Positions 54,082 to 61,628 of a stretch of 64,000 bases of DNA are shown here, one piece after another. The position numbers were made by a program, and so were the translations under genes. The notes beneath the pieces are model-generated. The model made no database searches and had not been told where the DNA came from. It was given only the letters and a program-made list of their open reading frames with translations. The DNA is from Parabacteroides hominis. Lineage in GTDB: Bacteria > Bacteroidota > Bacteroidia > Bacteroidales > Tannerellaceae. How positions within the stretch are numbered: position 1 is the first letter of the stretch; each line of letters opens with the position of its first letter. The stretch spans positions 1 to 64,000 of the forward strand of contig NZ_JACOOJ010000034.1 in NCBI RefSeq assembly GCF_014287585.1. Reading direction: 5' to 3'.

Positions 54082-54666
54082 TCAATTTATGTTGCAGAGC
54101 AGGAAAATGAGCAGGAAAAGCCCTTTCAAATCTTCCCGGAGGAAGGCAAGCGCTTGCCGGATATGTCCTTCAACTGTGCGGGGAGAGATTCCCATAATCT
54201 CGGCTATCTCCTTATGACTGATATCATGGAAATAGGCCAGGCGGAAAGCCTGTGCGCATTTGGGAGGCAGTTTATTAACGGAGAGTTCTATGATTTCCCG
54301 CAAATCCTGGTTTATAACGGCCTTAAGGACATCGTTAGCGTCGCTGGACTCATCCAAGAAAGCGATACGCGCCTCAGCGATGCGAACGCGTGATTCGTAC
54401 TCGTCAACAATCATCTGGTGCTTGATGTGGTTCAAGCAACTATTTTGCAGCCATTTAAAAAGGAAAGATTGGATATTGTCGGGTTGTATAACCTTTTTCT
54501 GTTCCCAATAGGAGGTAAAAACTTCTTGCACCAAATCTTTGGCAACCTGCTCATCTACAAAACGACAAGCGAGTGCCATCAATTTAGGATAGAAACATTC
54601 AAAGAAAGCTTTAAAAGCAACATGATCTCCTTTTCTTACTTTTTCAATGTCAATTTTCGCTTCCAT
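54082..54666 (-). CDS. ECF RNA polymerase sigma factor (SusCD-linked)
   Basis: A 194-residue ECF sigma factor. Region 2 has AKDLVQEVFTSYWEQKK and region 4 has LPPKCAQAFRLAYFHDISHK and EIAEIMGISPRTVEGHIRQA. It ends with a hydrophobic tail (LKGLFLLIFLLCNIN), like its counterpart at 43.6-44.2 kb. It heads the sigma-fecR-susC-susD-phosphoesterase-MBL row and would switch it on. An imperfect hairpin lies in its upstream region (54699-54768). Confidence 0.95.
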   Translation of the reverse strand: MEAKIDIEKVRKGDHVAFKAFFECFYPKLMALACRFVDEQVAKDLVQEVFTSYWEQKKVIQPDNIQSFLFKWLQNSCLNHIKHQMIVDEYESRVRIAEARIAFLDESSDANDVLKAVINQDLREIIELSVNKLPPKCAQAFRLAYFHDISHKEIAEIMGISPRTVEGHIRQALAFLREDLKGLFLLIFLLCNIN

Positions 54667-54698
54667 AATATTGTCTCCTTTCTATTTGTGGTAAAAAA

Positions 54699-54768
54699 GC
54701 GTGGAGCTATTGTCTCATCCGGTTAGGAGCTCTGGTAAGCTGTACAACAAATAAGCAATAGCCCACGC
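54699..54768. other. Imperfect inverted repeat, possible structured leader
   Basis: GCGTGGAGCTATTG (54699-54712) pairs with CAATAGCCCACGC (54756-54768) around a 43-base loop that contains smaller pairings. It begins 33 bp upstream of the sigma-factor ATG. Confidence 0.4.
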
Positions 54769-54970
54769 CCTATGGGAGCGCGAGCGTTTTTGCCTATTAT
54801 TCTTTTTGTACAATGAATTTACCAGATTCCTAACCAAAGAATAATACGAAACGCTTCTACGTTTTTCTTCAATAATTTCAGACAAAGATAGTTTTATTTT
54901 CAATAAAAGGCTTATTCGCCAGCAATTAATTTTTATTGGAAGTCCAATAACACTATTTAGCATCTCAACC

Positions 54971-55001
54971 CTTGACAAGTTCAGACAAACCCGTATCTTT
55001 G
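54971..55001 (+). promoter_or_regulatory. Promoter 1 towards DUF417
   Basis: CTTG, 19 bases, TATCTTTG: nearly ideal for the Bacteroidetes housekeeping promoter. It would give a leader of about 210 bases with two hairpins. Confidence 0.6.
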
Positions 55002-55154
55002 CATCGTGGTTTTTTCATAATAGTATTAGATTTAAGGTTAACAAAGTTTGGTTAGGGGTTGTCGTGAGACAGCCTTTAATTGTTTATAGGGGTTTCCTTT
55101 TCCTATAAATAGCCAGATCGGGGAAAATTGATAAGTTATCCGGCAGAATTGCCA

Positions 55155-55185
55155 TTTACCGCAAGACACAATAGGTCGATCTTTG
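55155..55185 (+). promoter_or_regulatory. Promoter 2 towards DUF417
   Basis: TTTA, 19 bases, GATCTTTG: one mismatch in each box, 33 bp before the ATG. Confidence 0.5.
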
Positions 55186-55218
55186 CATCATAAAACAAAC
55201 ACATAAAACAGCAAAGAC

Positions 55219-55806
55219 ATGACGACTAAATTAAGTAATCTATTTTACACTTTCCTGAACATTGCAGCTTCGACTCAAAAGTTAGGTATTAATCTGATTC
55301 GCGTAGCGATCCTGATCATTTTCGTATGGATCGGAGGATTGAAGTTCTATAATTATGAAGCGGAAGGTATCGTACCGTTTGTAGCGAACAGTCCTTTTAT
55401 GAGCTTCTTTTATACGAAAAGCGCTCCCGAATATAAAGAATATAAGCTGAAAGAGGGGGAATTCAACGAGGCAAAACATCAGTGGCATGTGGAGAACAAC
55501 ACGTACGGCTTCTCGCACGGATTGGGCATTCTGATCATGGCTATCGGCATCCTGACATTCTTAGGTATTTTCTCCCCGAAAATCGGCCTGGTAGGTGCAG
55601 GACTTGCCATTATCATGACGATCGGGACGCTTTCTTTCTTAGTGACAACGCCTGAAGTATGGGTGCCGGATCTGGGAAGCGGAGAACACGGATTCCCGCT
55701 GCTGACCGGGGCAGGCAGACTGGTGATAAAAGACACGGCGATTATTGCCGGGGCGATCGTTGTGCTTTCGGATTGCGCACAGAGGATATTGAAACGGAAG
55801 AAATAA
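55219..55806 (+). CDS. DUF417 (YkgB-like) membrane protein
   Basis: A 195-residue inner-membrane protein with four hydrophobic helices (LIRVAILIIFVWIGGLKFYN near 25-44, LGILIMAIGILTFLGIF, GAGLAIIMTIGTLSFLVTT, IIAGAIVVLSDCA). The family signatures WIGGLKFYNYEAEGIVPFV and GRLVIKDTAIIAGA are intact. Function unknown; relatives respond to stress such as chlorine compounds in E. coli. Transcribed alone, with two upstream promoter candidates and a strong terminator downstream. Confidence 0.9.
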   Translation: MTTKLSNLFYTFLNIAASTQKLGINLIRVAILIIFVWIGGLKFYNYEAEGIVPFVANSPFMSFFYTKSAPEYKEYKLKEGEFNEAKHQWHVENNTYGFSHGLGILIMAIGILTFLGIFSPKIGLVGAGLAIIMTIGTLSFLVTTPEVWVPDLGSGEHGFPLLTGAGRLVIKDTAIIAGAIVVLSDCAQRILKRKK

Positions 55807-55814
55807 AAAGCAAG

Positions 55815-55852
55815 AAGGGGCTGCCTACGCAATAGTGTAGACAGCCCCTTTT
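55815..55852. terminator. Bidirectional terminator
   Basis: AAGGGGCTG-C-CTAC pairs with GTAG-A-CAGCCCCTT, followed by TTATCTTTTT. It lies between the convergent DUF417 and FKBP genes. Confidence 0.9.
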
Positions 55853-55880
55853 ATCTTTTTAAAACCAATAACCTTTACAT

Positions 55881-56447
55881 TTAACTTGCCGAAACAGCCT
55901 GCTCATCCACAGATACCAGTTCGATTTCAAATATTAAAGTCGAATAACCCGGAATACTACCGCTACCGCTTGCGCCATAGGCCAACTGCTGCGGAATCCA
56001 AACCTCATATTTATCCCCTTCAACCATGTGTTGCAAAGCGACTGTCCAGCCTAATATGACGGAACCATATCCATTCGGATTGGAGTTCGAATAATTCGCA
56101 TAGTATGAACTGACCGCGCATTTGAAGGGCGTACCGTCTTCAAACAGCCGGGCATCAAACTCCGTCCCATCCGTCAAAGAACCTTTATAATATACGGATA
56201 CACGACTATTGAAATAGGCTTGCTTGCCATTTCCTTTTTTAATCAGTTTGGCAAAAACATAACCGTCACCAGCCTCTGAAACCCATTTTTCAAAACCGGT
56301 ATCATTCACTTTGGCCTGGAAGGCAATGTCCTGTTCCAACCGATAAGCTTCTTTCTCAACAGCTTCAGTATCATCGTCGTCATCCTTACAGGAAGAGACA
56401 ACGAGGACACACAACAACATCAACGCGATATGCAGGTATTTCTTCAT
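55881..56447 (-). CDS. FKBP-type peptidyl-prolyl isomerase lipoprotein
   Basis: A 188-residue lipoprotein (lipobox VSSC, Cys20, then an acidic DDDDDTEAVE linker). The FKBP domain in the second half shows VSVYYKGSLTDGTEFDARLF, VILGWTVALQHMVEGDKYEV, WIPQQLAYG and IPGYSTLIFEIELVSV, with the usual aromatic pocket residues. It assists protein folding outside the cytoplasm. It is 4 bp after glyS and so co-transcribed with it. Confidence 0.94.
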   Translation of the reverse strand: MKKYLHIALMLLCVLVVSSCKDDDDDTEAVEKEAYRLEQDIAFQAKVNDTGFEKWVSEAGDGYVFAKLIKKGNGKQAYFNSRVSVYYKGSLTDGTEFDARLFEDGTPFKCAVSSYYANYSNSNPNGYGSVILGWTVALQHMVEGDKYEVWIPQQLAYGASGSGSIPGYSTLIFEIELVSVDEQAVSAS

Positions 56448-56451
56448 GCGT

Positions 56452-57996
56452 TTATTCCATTATCTTTTTTAATAAATTCTTCATGCTTACCTTTTCGGAG
56501 ATAATGTCGTGCAACTTGTCGATGCTCACACGTTCCTGTTCCATCGTATCGCGGAAACGGATCGTGACACAATTATCCTTCAAAGTATCGTGGTCAACTG
56601 TAATACAGTACGGGGTTCCGATAGCATCCTGGCGACGATAGCGTTTGCCGATAGAATCTTTTTCATCATACTGGCAACGGAAATCGAAGCGCAGCAGCTT
56701 CATGATCTCTTCGGCCTTTTCGGGCAGACCGTCTTTCTTTACCAACGGCAATACGGCGAGCTTGATAGGCGCCAATGCTGCGGGCAACTTCAATACGACA
56801 CGTGTTTCGCCGTTTTCCAACGTCTCTTCGCAGTAAGAACCGGCCATCACACTCAGGAACACGCGGTCTACGCCGATAGAGGTTTCGATCACGTACGGAG
56901 TATAGCTCTGGTTCAGTTCGGGATCGAAATACTGGACTTTCTTGCCGGAGAACTTTTCGTGCTGGCTCAGGTCGAAGTTCGTACGGCTGTGGATACCTTC
57001 GACTTCCTTGAAACCGAACGGCATTTCATATTCGATATCGGTAGCGGCGTTGGCATAGTGGGCTAACTTTTCGTGATCGTGATAGCGATATTTTTCGTTA
57101 CCCAATCCCATAGCCTGATGCCATTTCAAGCGGGTAGCCTTCCACTGCTTGAACCACTCCATTTCTTCGCCCGGACGAACGAAGAACTGCATTTCCATCT
57201 GTTCGAACTCGCGCATACGGAAGATGAACTGGCGGGCAACGATCTCGTTACGGAAAGCCTTACCGATCTGGGCGATACCGAAAGGTATTTTCATGCGGCC
57301 GGTCTTCTGTACGTTCAGGAAGTTGACGAAAATACCCTGTGCCGTTTCCGGACGCAGGTAGACTTTCATAGCTCCGTCGGCAGTCGATCCCATCTCCGTA
57401 GAGAACATCAGGTTGAACTGGCGGACATCGGTCCAGTTGCGGGTTCCGGAGATCGGGCAGACGATTTCGCAATCCAGGATCAGCTGGCGCAGGTCTTCGA
57501 AGTTGGAATCGTTCATGTCTTTCGAGTAGCGTTCGTGGATCTCGTTCCATTTCGCTTGGTATTCGAGCACCCGTCCATTCGTTGCGCGGAACTGGGCTTC
57601 GTCGAAAGCATCGCCGAATTTCTTCGCGGCCTTGGCCACTTCCTTATTCATCTTCTCCTCGATCTTTGCCAGGTGATCTTCGATCAGCACATCGGCGCGG
57701 TAGCGTTTCTTGGAATCTTTGTTATCGATCAGGGGGTCATTAAAAGCGTCGACATGGCCGGATGCTTTCCAGATAGTAGGGTGCATAAAGATAGCCGAGT
57801 CGATGCCGACTACATTTTCGTGCAACAGCGTCATGCTGTCCCACCAGTATTTCTTTATGTTATTTTTCAGCTCTACGCCATACTGCCCGTAATCGTACAC
57901 TGCTCCTAAACCGTCATAAATCTCTGAAGAGGGGAATACAAACCCGTATTCTTTACAGTGCGAAACTAATTTCTTAAATACATCTTCTTGTGCCAT
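56452..57996 (-). CDS. glyS: Glycyl-tRNA synthetase (single-chain, dimeric type)
   Basis: A 514-residue class II synthetase that charges tRNA-Gly. It begins FKKLVSHCKEYGFVFPSSEI and contains IYDGLGAVYDYGQYGVELK, motif 2-like FRNEIVARQFIFRMREFEQM, RPETAQGIFVNFLN, and the C-terminal anticodon-binding part (KLPAALAPIKLAVLPLVKKD). Length and pattern match the alpha2-type enzyme of Bacteroidetes. The upstream leader has a 9-bp hairpin (58022-58052) and a -7-like box near 58065. Confidence 0.97.
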   Translation of the reverse strand: MAQEDVFKKLVSHCKEYGFVFPSSEIYDGLGAVYDYGQYGVELKNNIKKYWWDSMTLLHENVVGIDSAIFMHPTIWKASGHVDAFNDPLIDNKDSKKRYRADVLIEDHLAKIEEKMNKEVAKAAKKFGDAFDEAQFRATNGRVLEYQAKWNEIHERYSKDMNDSNFEDLRQLILDCEIVCPISGTRNWTDVRQFNLMFSTEMGSTADGAMKVYLRPETAQGIFVNFLNVQKTGRMKIPFGIAQIGKAFRNEIVARQFIFRMREFEQMEMQFFVRPGEEMEWFKQWKATRLKWHQAMGLGNEKYRYHDHEKLAHYANAATDIEYEMPFGFKEVEGIHSRTNFDLSQHEKFSGKKVQYFDPELNQSYTPYVIETSIGVDRVFLSVMAGSYCEETLENGETRVVLKLPAALAPIKLAVLPLVKKDGLPEKAEEIMKLLRFDFRCQYDEKDSIGKRYRRQDAIGTPYCITVDHDTLKDNCVTIRFRDTMEQERVSIDKLHDIISEKVSMKNLLKKIME

Positions 57997-58021
57997 AATA
58001 ATAATTTGCCAATTAATTAAT

Positions 58022-58052
58022 GTGCCAATGTGCCACTTTTGCGCATTGGCAC
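58022..58052 (-). promoter_or_regulatory. Hairpin in the glyS leader
   Basis: GTGCCAATG and CATTGGCAC are a perfect 9-bp inverted pair with a 13-base loop, 26 bp before the glyS ATG. A near -7 box (TTACTTTG) lies just upstream, so the hairpin would be transcribed. Confidence 0.5.
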
Positions 58053-58186
58053 ACTATTAAGGTTGCAAAGTAAATGATTTTTTCGGTAACCTGTAGCATT
58101 TTCAGCATCTTATAAGGATATTTTCGAAGAAACATCGGCAAGACGGAATCTTCTCCCGCCCGGAAAAGGGCGGACGGCTGCCTATT

Positions 58187-58328
58187 TCGGGACAGTTTCA
58201 TAGAAGGGGAACTTTTGTTCCATAGGCATGAAACTTTTGTTTCTTGCCGGAGAAAATTTATTTTCACTGGCGGGAAACAAAAGTTTCACCCCATGAAAAA
58301 AAGTGAAACATTTCACTCTTCAGGTGAA
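58187..58328. repeat. Palindromic array, exact 22-bp period
   Basis: Four 14-base palindromes sit at 58208-58221 (GGAACTTTTGTTCC), 58230-58243 (GAAACTTTTGTTTC), 58252-58265 (GAAAATTTATTTTC) and 58274-58287 (GAAACAAAAGTTTC), each 22 bp apart. A half-site precedes them, and two further palindromes (58303-58316, 58312-58328) follow off register. The rest of the 420-bp glyS-lpdA gap (57997-58416) holds only the glyS promoter and leader. Confidence 0.88.
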
Positions 58329-58416
58329 TTAAAGCAAGGCTTTCAGCAAAAAGATCCCGGCCCACCGGACAGTTTGTCGGGATGGACCGGGACCGGGCAT
58401 GTATGGGGAATAATTA

Positions 58417-59760
58417 TCAGAGCGCTTCTTTAAGGATCTCGCCCACGGTCGGATGCGGGAAGACGATGGCTTTCAGCTCGTCGGCCTTCATGCCTTTTTC
58501 GATGGCGATACCGGCGATGACGATCAGTTCGGAGGCCGGGTTTCCCAAGAGGTGGGCGCCGATGATCGTTTCGTCTTCAGCCAAAATCAGCTTGCAGACG
58601 CCGTTGCCCTGCTCGTTTTCGGCGACAAAGCGGCCGGAGAACGCCATCGGTATCTTCTTGACGGTGTAGGGCGTGCCGTCGGCCTGCAATTCTTCTTCGG
58701 TCTTGCCGACGCCTGCGATTTCGGGGTTGGTATAGACAACGCCCGGAATGGCTTTATAGCTCATGCTGCGGTTCTTGCCTAAAATGTGATCGACGGCCAC
58801 TTCCGCTTCGCTGACAGCCGTATGGGCCAACAGGGAGAAAGCGGTGATATCGCCACAGGCGTACACATTCGGGACGGAAGTCTGCATAAATCCGTTCACT
58901 TTAATACCGTTGCGGAAAGGTTCGAGGGCCAGTGTTTCCAAACCGAAACCTTTTGTCACGGGACGACGGCCTACGCTCAACAGGACTTTTTCACCCTGGA
59001 TAACGAAAGTCTCGCCATCTTTCTCGACCGTCACATCGCCACCGTTTACGACAGTCACCTTATGCCCTAAATAGAACTTGATGCCCCGTTTGGCATATTC
59101 GGCCTGCAACATCTCGGACAGTTCCCTGTCCATCGGACCGAGAATCTTATCCAGCATCTCGACCACATGCACTTCCGTTCCCATGCTGTTGAAGAAGGAA
59201 GCGAACTCCATGCCGATCACACCGCCGCCGATGATCACTAACGAAGCCGGCAGTTCTTTGGACAGCAACGCCTCACGGCTTGTCCAGTATTCCGTTTCCG
59301 CCAATCCGGGAATAGGAGGAATAACGGTTTCCGAACCGGTGCAGATAAGCAGGTTGGCGGCTTCATAAACAGCTTCGCCCGAGGCGATAGAGATCGTTCC
59401 GTCGGCTGCCCGGCTTTTGATTTCGGCTTCGCCGCTCACCACTTCCACGCCGTTTTCCTTCATCTTCATGCGGATGCCGGCTGTCAGTTTCTTTACGACT
59501 TTATTCTTACGGGCGATGATCTTCGGGAAATCGAAAGCAGGATTCTCTGCGCTCACCGCATATTTGGGAGCGTGTTTGATCGTATCATACACTTTCGCAG
59601 AGTAAAGCAATGTCTTTGTCGGCACGCATCCTTCGTTCAGACACACACCGCCTAACGCGTTCTTCTCAAAAAGCACGGTGGACAAACCACCCGCAGCCGC
59701 CTTTTCAGCAGCCGTATAACCGGCAGGACCTCCCCCGATTATGGCAACATCGTATTTCAT
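58417..59760 (-). CDS. lpdA: Dihydrolipoyl dehydrogenase
   Basis: A 447-residue FAD-dependent pyridine nucleotide-disulfide oxidoreductase, the E3 subunit of 2-oxoacid dehydrogenase or glycine cleavage complexes. The FAD motif is at 7-14 (IIGGGPAG) and the redox pair is GGVCLNEGCVPTK with Cys40 and Cys45. The NAD motif is VIIGGGVIGMEFASF near 175, and the C-terminal His-Glu dyad is in FPHPTVGEI. It re-oxidises dihydrolipoamide. No other complex gene lies beside it; two small membrane genes precede it. Confidence 0.93.
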   Translation of the reverse strand: MKYDVAIIGGGPAGYTAAEKAAAGGLSTVLFEKNALGGVCLNEGCVPTKTLLYSAKVYDTIKHAPKYAVSAENPAFDFPKIIARKNKVVKKLTAGIRMKMKENGVEVVSGEAEIKSRAADGTISIASGEAVYEAANLLICTGSETVIPPIPGLAETEYWTSREALLSKELPASLVIIGGGVIGMEFASFFNSMGTEVHVVEMLDKILGPMDRELSEMLQAEYAKRGIKFYLGHKVTVVNGGDVTVEKDGETFVIQGEKVLLSVGRRPVTKGFGLETLALEPFRNGIKVNGFMQTSVPNVYACGDITAFSLLAHTAVSEAEVAVDHILGKNRSMSYKAIPGVVYTNPEIAGVGKTEEELQADGTPYTVKKIPMAFSGRFVAENEQGNGVCKLILAEDETIIGAHLLGNPASELIVIAGIAIEKGMKADELKAIVFPHPTVGEILKEAL

Positions 59761-59770
59761 GTTCTCAGAT

Positions 59771-60151
59771 TTAATTAAGTTTTATATTGGGATTAATTTG
59801 TTGTAATATCGAAATAAATTCTTCCTTGTCAGCCGGATAAAAAGAGGAATGCCTCTCGATGCCTCCTTCCATGCGAGAGTAATAGACGACGACTTTATTT
59901 CCGCAAGATTCGAGCCGGGAGATCAGTTTCACGTCGATTTGTCCGTTTCCGTGCAACATATCCTTATCTGTTATCTGGTACGGACGCAATTGAAGTATGG
60001 CAAGCGATAGAAAACAAAGGATCAACGGCAGTTGGTCAAACTCGTTACTGCTGAAAGCATTCACAATAATCAACAAAGCAAATGCTCCTAATAAAATCCA
60101 GAAGATGTATATATGCCAATCTTTCTGGTTTTTCCGAATCTGTGCTTTCAT
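59771..60151 (-). CDS. Small membrane protein with PH-like C-terminal domain
   Basis: A 126-residue protein with two hydrophobic helices (IYIFWILLGAFALLIIVNAF at about 14-33, then LILCFLSLAILQL) and a short beta-rich cytoplasmic part ending FISILQQINPNIKL. It has the same layout and a similar ending as the next gene upstream (FVKLLKKHNPGIQI), so the two look like diverged paralogues. Function unknown. It is 10 bp before lpdA on the same strand. Confidence 0.6.
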   Translation of the reverse strand: MKAQIRKNQKDWHIYIFWILLGAFALLIIVNAFSSNEFDQLPLILCFLSLAILQLRPYQITDKDMLHGNGQIDVKLISRLESCGNKVVVYYSRMEGGIERHSSFYPADKEEFISILQQINPNIKLN

Positions 60152-60169
60152 GGTAATATGTTTTAAGTT

Positions 60170-60589
60170 TTAGATAACCGGATCCTTTATCTGGATACCG
60201 GGATTATGCTTCTTCAGCAGCTTGACGAAGTCCTGCTTGTTGACCGGCGAGACCAATAGCCACTGCGTGTCGCCTTTGTAGATGATCAGGCGGTCCAGCG
60301 ACAGGGCGTAGCTCGAAACAGGCATCACTGTCACTTCGACGGCGCTTATCTCCGAAATAGGAATCCGCTTTTCCGGGAAAATACTGCAATGGGCAATCAG
60401 ATAACCATCCGCCGTTATCTTGTACCAAGTAGTCGACAGCATGTGAATGCATTCCAATGTAAACAACAGCAACACGATCATTGTTACGGGAGACTTGCCG
60501 CCCACAAATGCAGCAACAGTGCTTGCCACCATCACCAACAGTATCAGATGATACCACCAACCTACTTTCGATTTAAAGACTCTGTCCAT
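60170..60589 (-). CDS. Small membrane protein with bacterial PH-like domain
   Basis: A 139-residue protein. Two helices (WYHLILLVMVASTVAAFVGG, VTMIVLLLFTLECIHML) precede a compact beta domain with WYKITADGYLIAHCSIFPEK and RIPISEISAVEVT, as in the YdbS/bPH (DUF1200-like) group. It probably lies in the inner membrane with the PH-like domain in the cytoplasm. Function unknown. It is the first gene of the small-gene/lpdA row. Confidence 0.65.
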   Translation of the reverse strand: MDRVFKSKVGWWYHLILLVMVASTVAAFVGGKSPVTMIVLLLFTLECIHMLSTTWYKITADGYLIAHCSIFPEKRIPISEISAVEVTVMPVSSYALSLDRLIIYKGDTQWLLVSPVNKQDFVKLLKKHNPGIQIKDPVI

Positions 60590-60649
60590 ATCCTGAATTT
60601 TGCCGAAAGATAGTCATTTTATTTCTTTTGGCGATTCAGGGAAAAGAAA

Positions 60650-60679
60650 ATGCGCTGCAACTTCTCAGCAACAGCGCAT
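60650..60679 (-). terminator. Terminator of the TapB/DUF3108-like gene
   Basis: On the minus strand ATGCGCTG and CAGCGCAT enclose a 14-base loop and are followed by TTTCTTTT. Confidence 0.75.
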
Positions 60680-60724
60680 CCACTTAAACCGGTCAAACAA
60701 TTCCTAAGAGGAATATATCATTCA

Positions 60725-61426
60725 TTACTTTACAACTTCGAGGACAGTATAGTATTGCAACTGATTGTTGTTGTTATACTGTTCGTTCTTTACGACCCCC
60801 ACATTCGGAGCGTACCATTCATATCCGTAGCCCTCGATCGTTTCCTTCGGGGAGCGGGATTTGATTTTATATTTTACTTTCGTGCAGTCGAACGTGCCGG
60901 CGGGAGTCGTCACCTGTTCGGTCGTCACATATTCGCGGTCATAGATAGACACGTTCTTGCGATCCTTCCGGTTCTTCTTCGAGTAGATCTGGATATAGGC
61001 ATCGTCAAAATACATATCGTTTCCGTTACCGGAAGGCGCGTTCGAGACGCTCGGATAATTGATAACGGCATCGGTGGCAGCCACATCCGATTGCACGGTC
61101 GAGACAAAAGACGGGTTGGACAATACTTCTTTCATTTCCATAAAGAACTCGCCGTTCTGGCAGAATGCTTCCAGGTCGCCCTTGTCGTAAACCGTCCCTG
61201 CGTTATTCACAAACACATAATCGGCTTCCACTTCCAGGCCGGACGGAATGTTCTTCACTTCATCGACCGTGTAGGTCATCACACTTTGCAGGTTTCCTTT
61301 CGCATCGTAGCCTTTTTTTACGAGCTGCGTGCCTTTGGTCTGCGGGAAAAAGAACGTACAATCCTGAGCCATCGCACCGGCCGCAAACAGCAAGGCCAGG
61401 GCGCTCAATACAACTTTAGATTTCAT
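60725..61426 (-). CDS. Secreted TapB/DUF3108-like protein
   Basis: A 233-residue secreted protein (KSKVVLSALALLFAAGAMAQ signal peptide). It is a beta-rich body with CTFFFPQTKGTQLVKKGYDA and TTPAGTFDCTKVKYKIKS, ending with WYAPNVGVVKNEQYNNNNQL. The last two are typical of the DUF3108/TapB-like fold, where a conserved cysteine follows AGTFDC. Function unknown; such proteins are periplasmic or surface-bound. Transcribed alone. Confidence 0.72.
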   Translation of the reverse strand: MKSKVVLSALALLFAAGAMAQDCTFFFPQTKGTQLVKKGYDAKGNLQSVMTYTVDEVKNIPSGLEVEADYVFVNNAGTVYDKGDLEAFCQNGEFFMEMKEVLSNPSFVSTVQSDVAATDAVINYPSVSNAPSGNGNDMYFDDAYIQIYSKKNRKDRKNVSIYDREYVTTEQVTTPAGTFDCTKVKYKIKSRSPKETIEGYGYEWYAPNVGVVKNEQYNNNNQLQYYTVLEVVK

Positions 61427-61598
61427 ATTTTAAAACGTTTAAGTGTTAATAATTAGCAGGATATCCAATGCCCCAATAAAACAGGGTTCCTTTCTGAGAT
61501 GTTTACGGCGGGAAGTTTAAAATATCCAAAGAATCAGTAATACGGACTATTTTGCACGAAAGCGGCCTTTATAAGGTACAACCAAATAAGTTAATTCC

Positions 61599-61606
61599 TA
61601 ACTTTG
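61599..61606 (+). promoter_or_regulatory. -7 box for nadB
   Basis: TAACTTTG fits TAnnTTTG and lies 23 bp before the ATG. No -33 match is found. Confidence 0.45.
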
Positions 61607-61628
61607 TCAGCTACAAAGGATATAAACT

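Larger units (their letters stand above)
54667..55218. other. Gene-free divergent regulatory region
   Basis: It lies between the divergent sigma and DUF417 genes. It holds an imperfect inverted repeat (54699-54712 with 54756-54768), two promoter-like matches towards DUF417 and two small leader hairpins (about 55057-55078 and 55083-55110). No coding frame looks real. Confidence 0.6.

Noticed and set aside
57997..58070. T-box riboswitch before glyS
   Set aside because: No specifier stem, T-box bulge sequence or terminator/antiterminator pair is visible, only one short hairpin.
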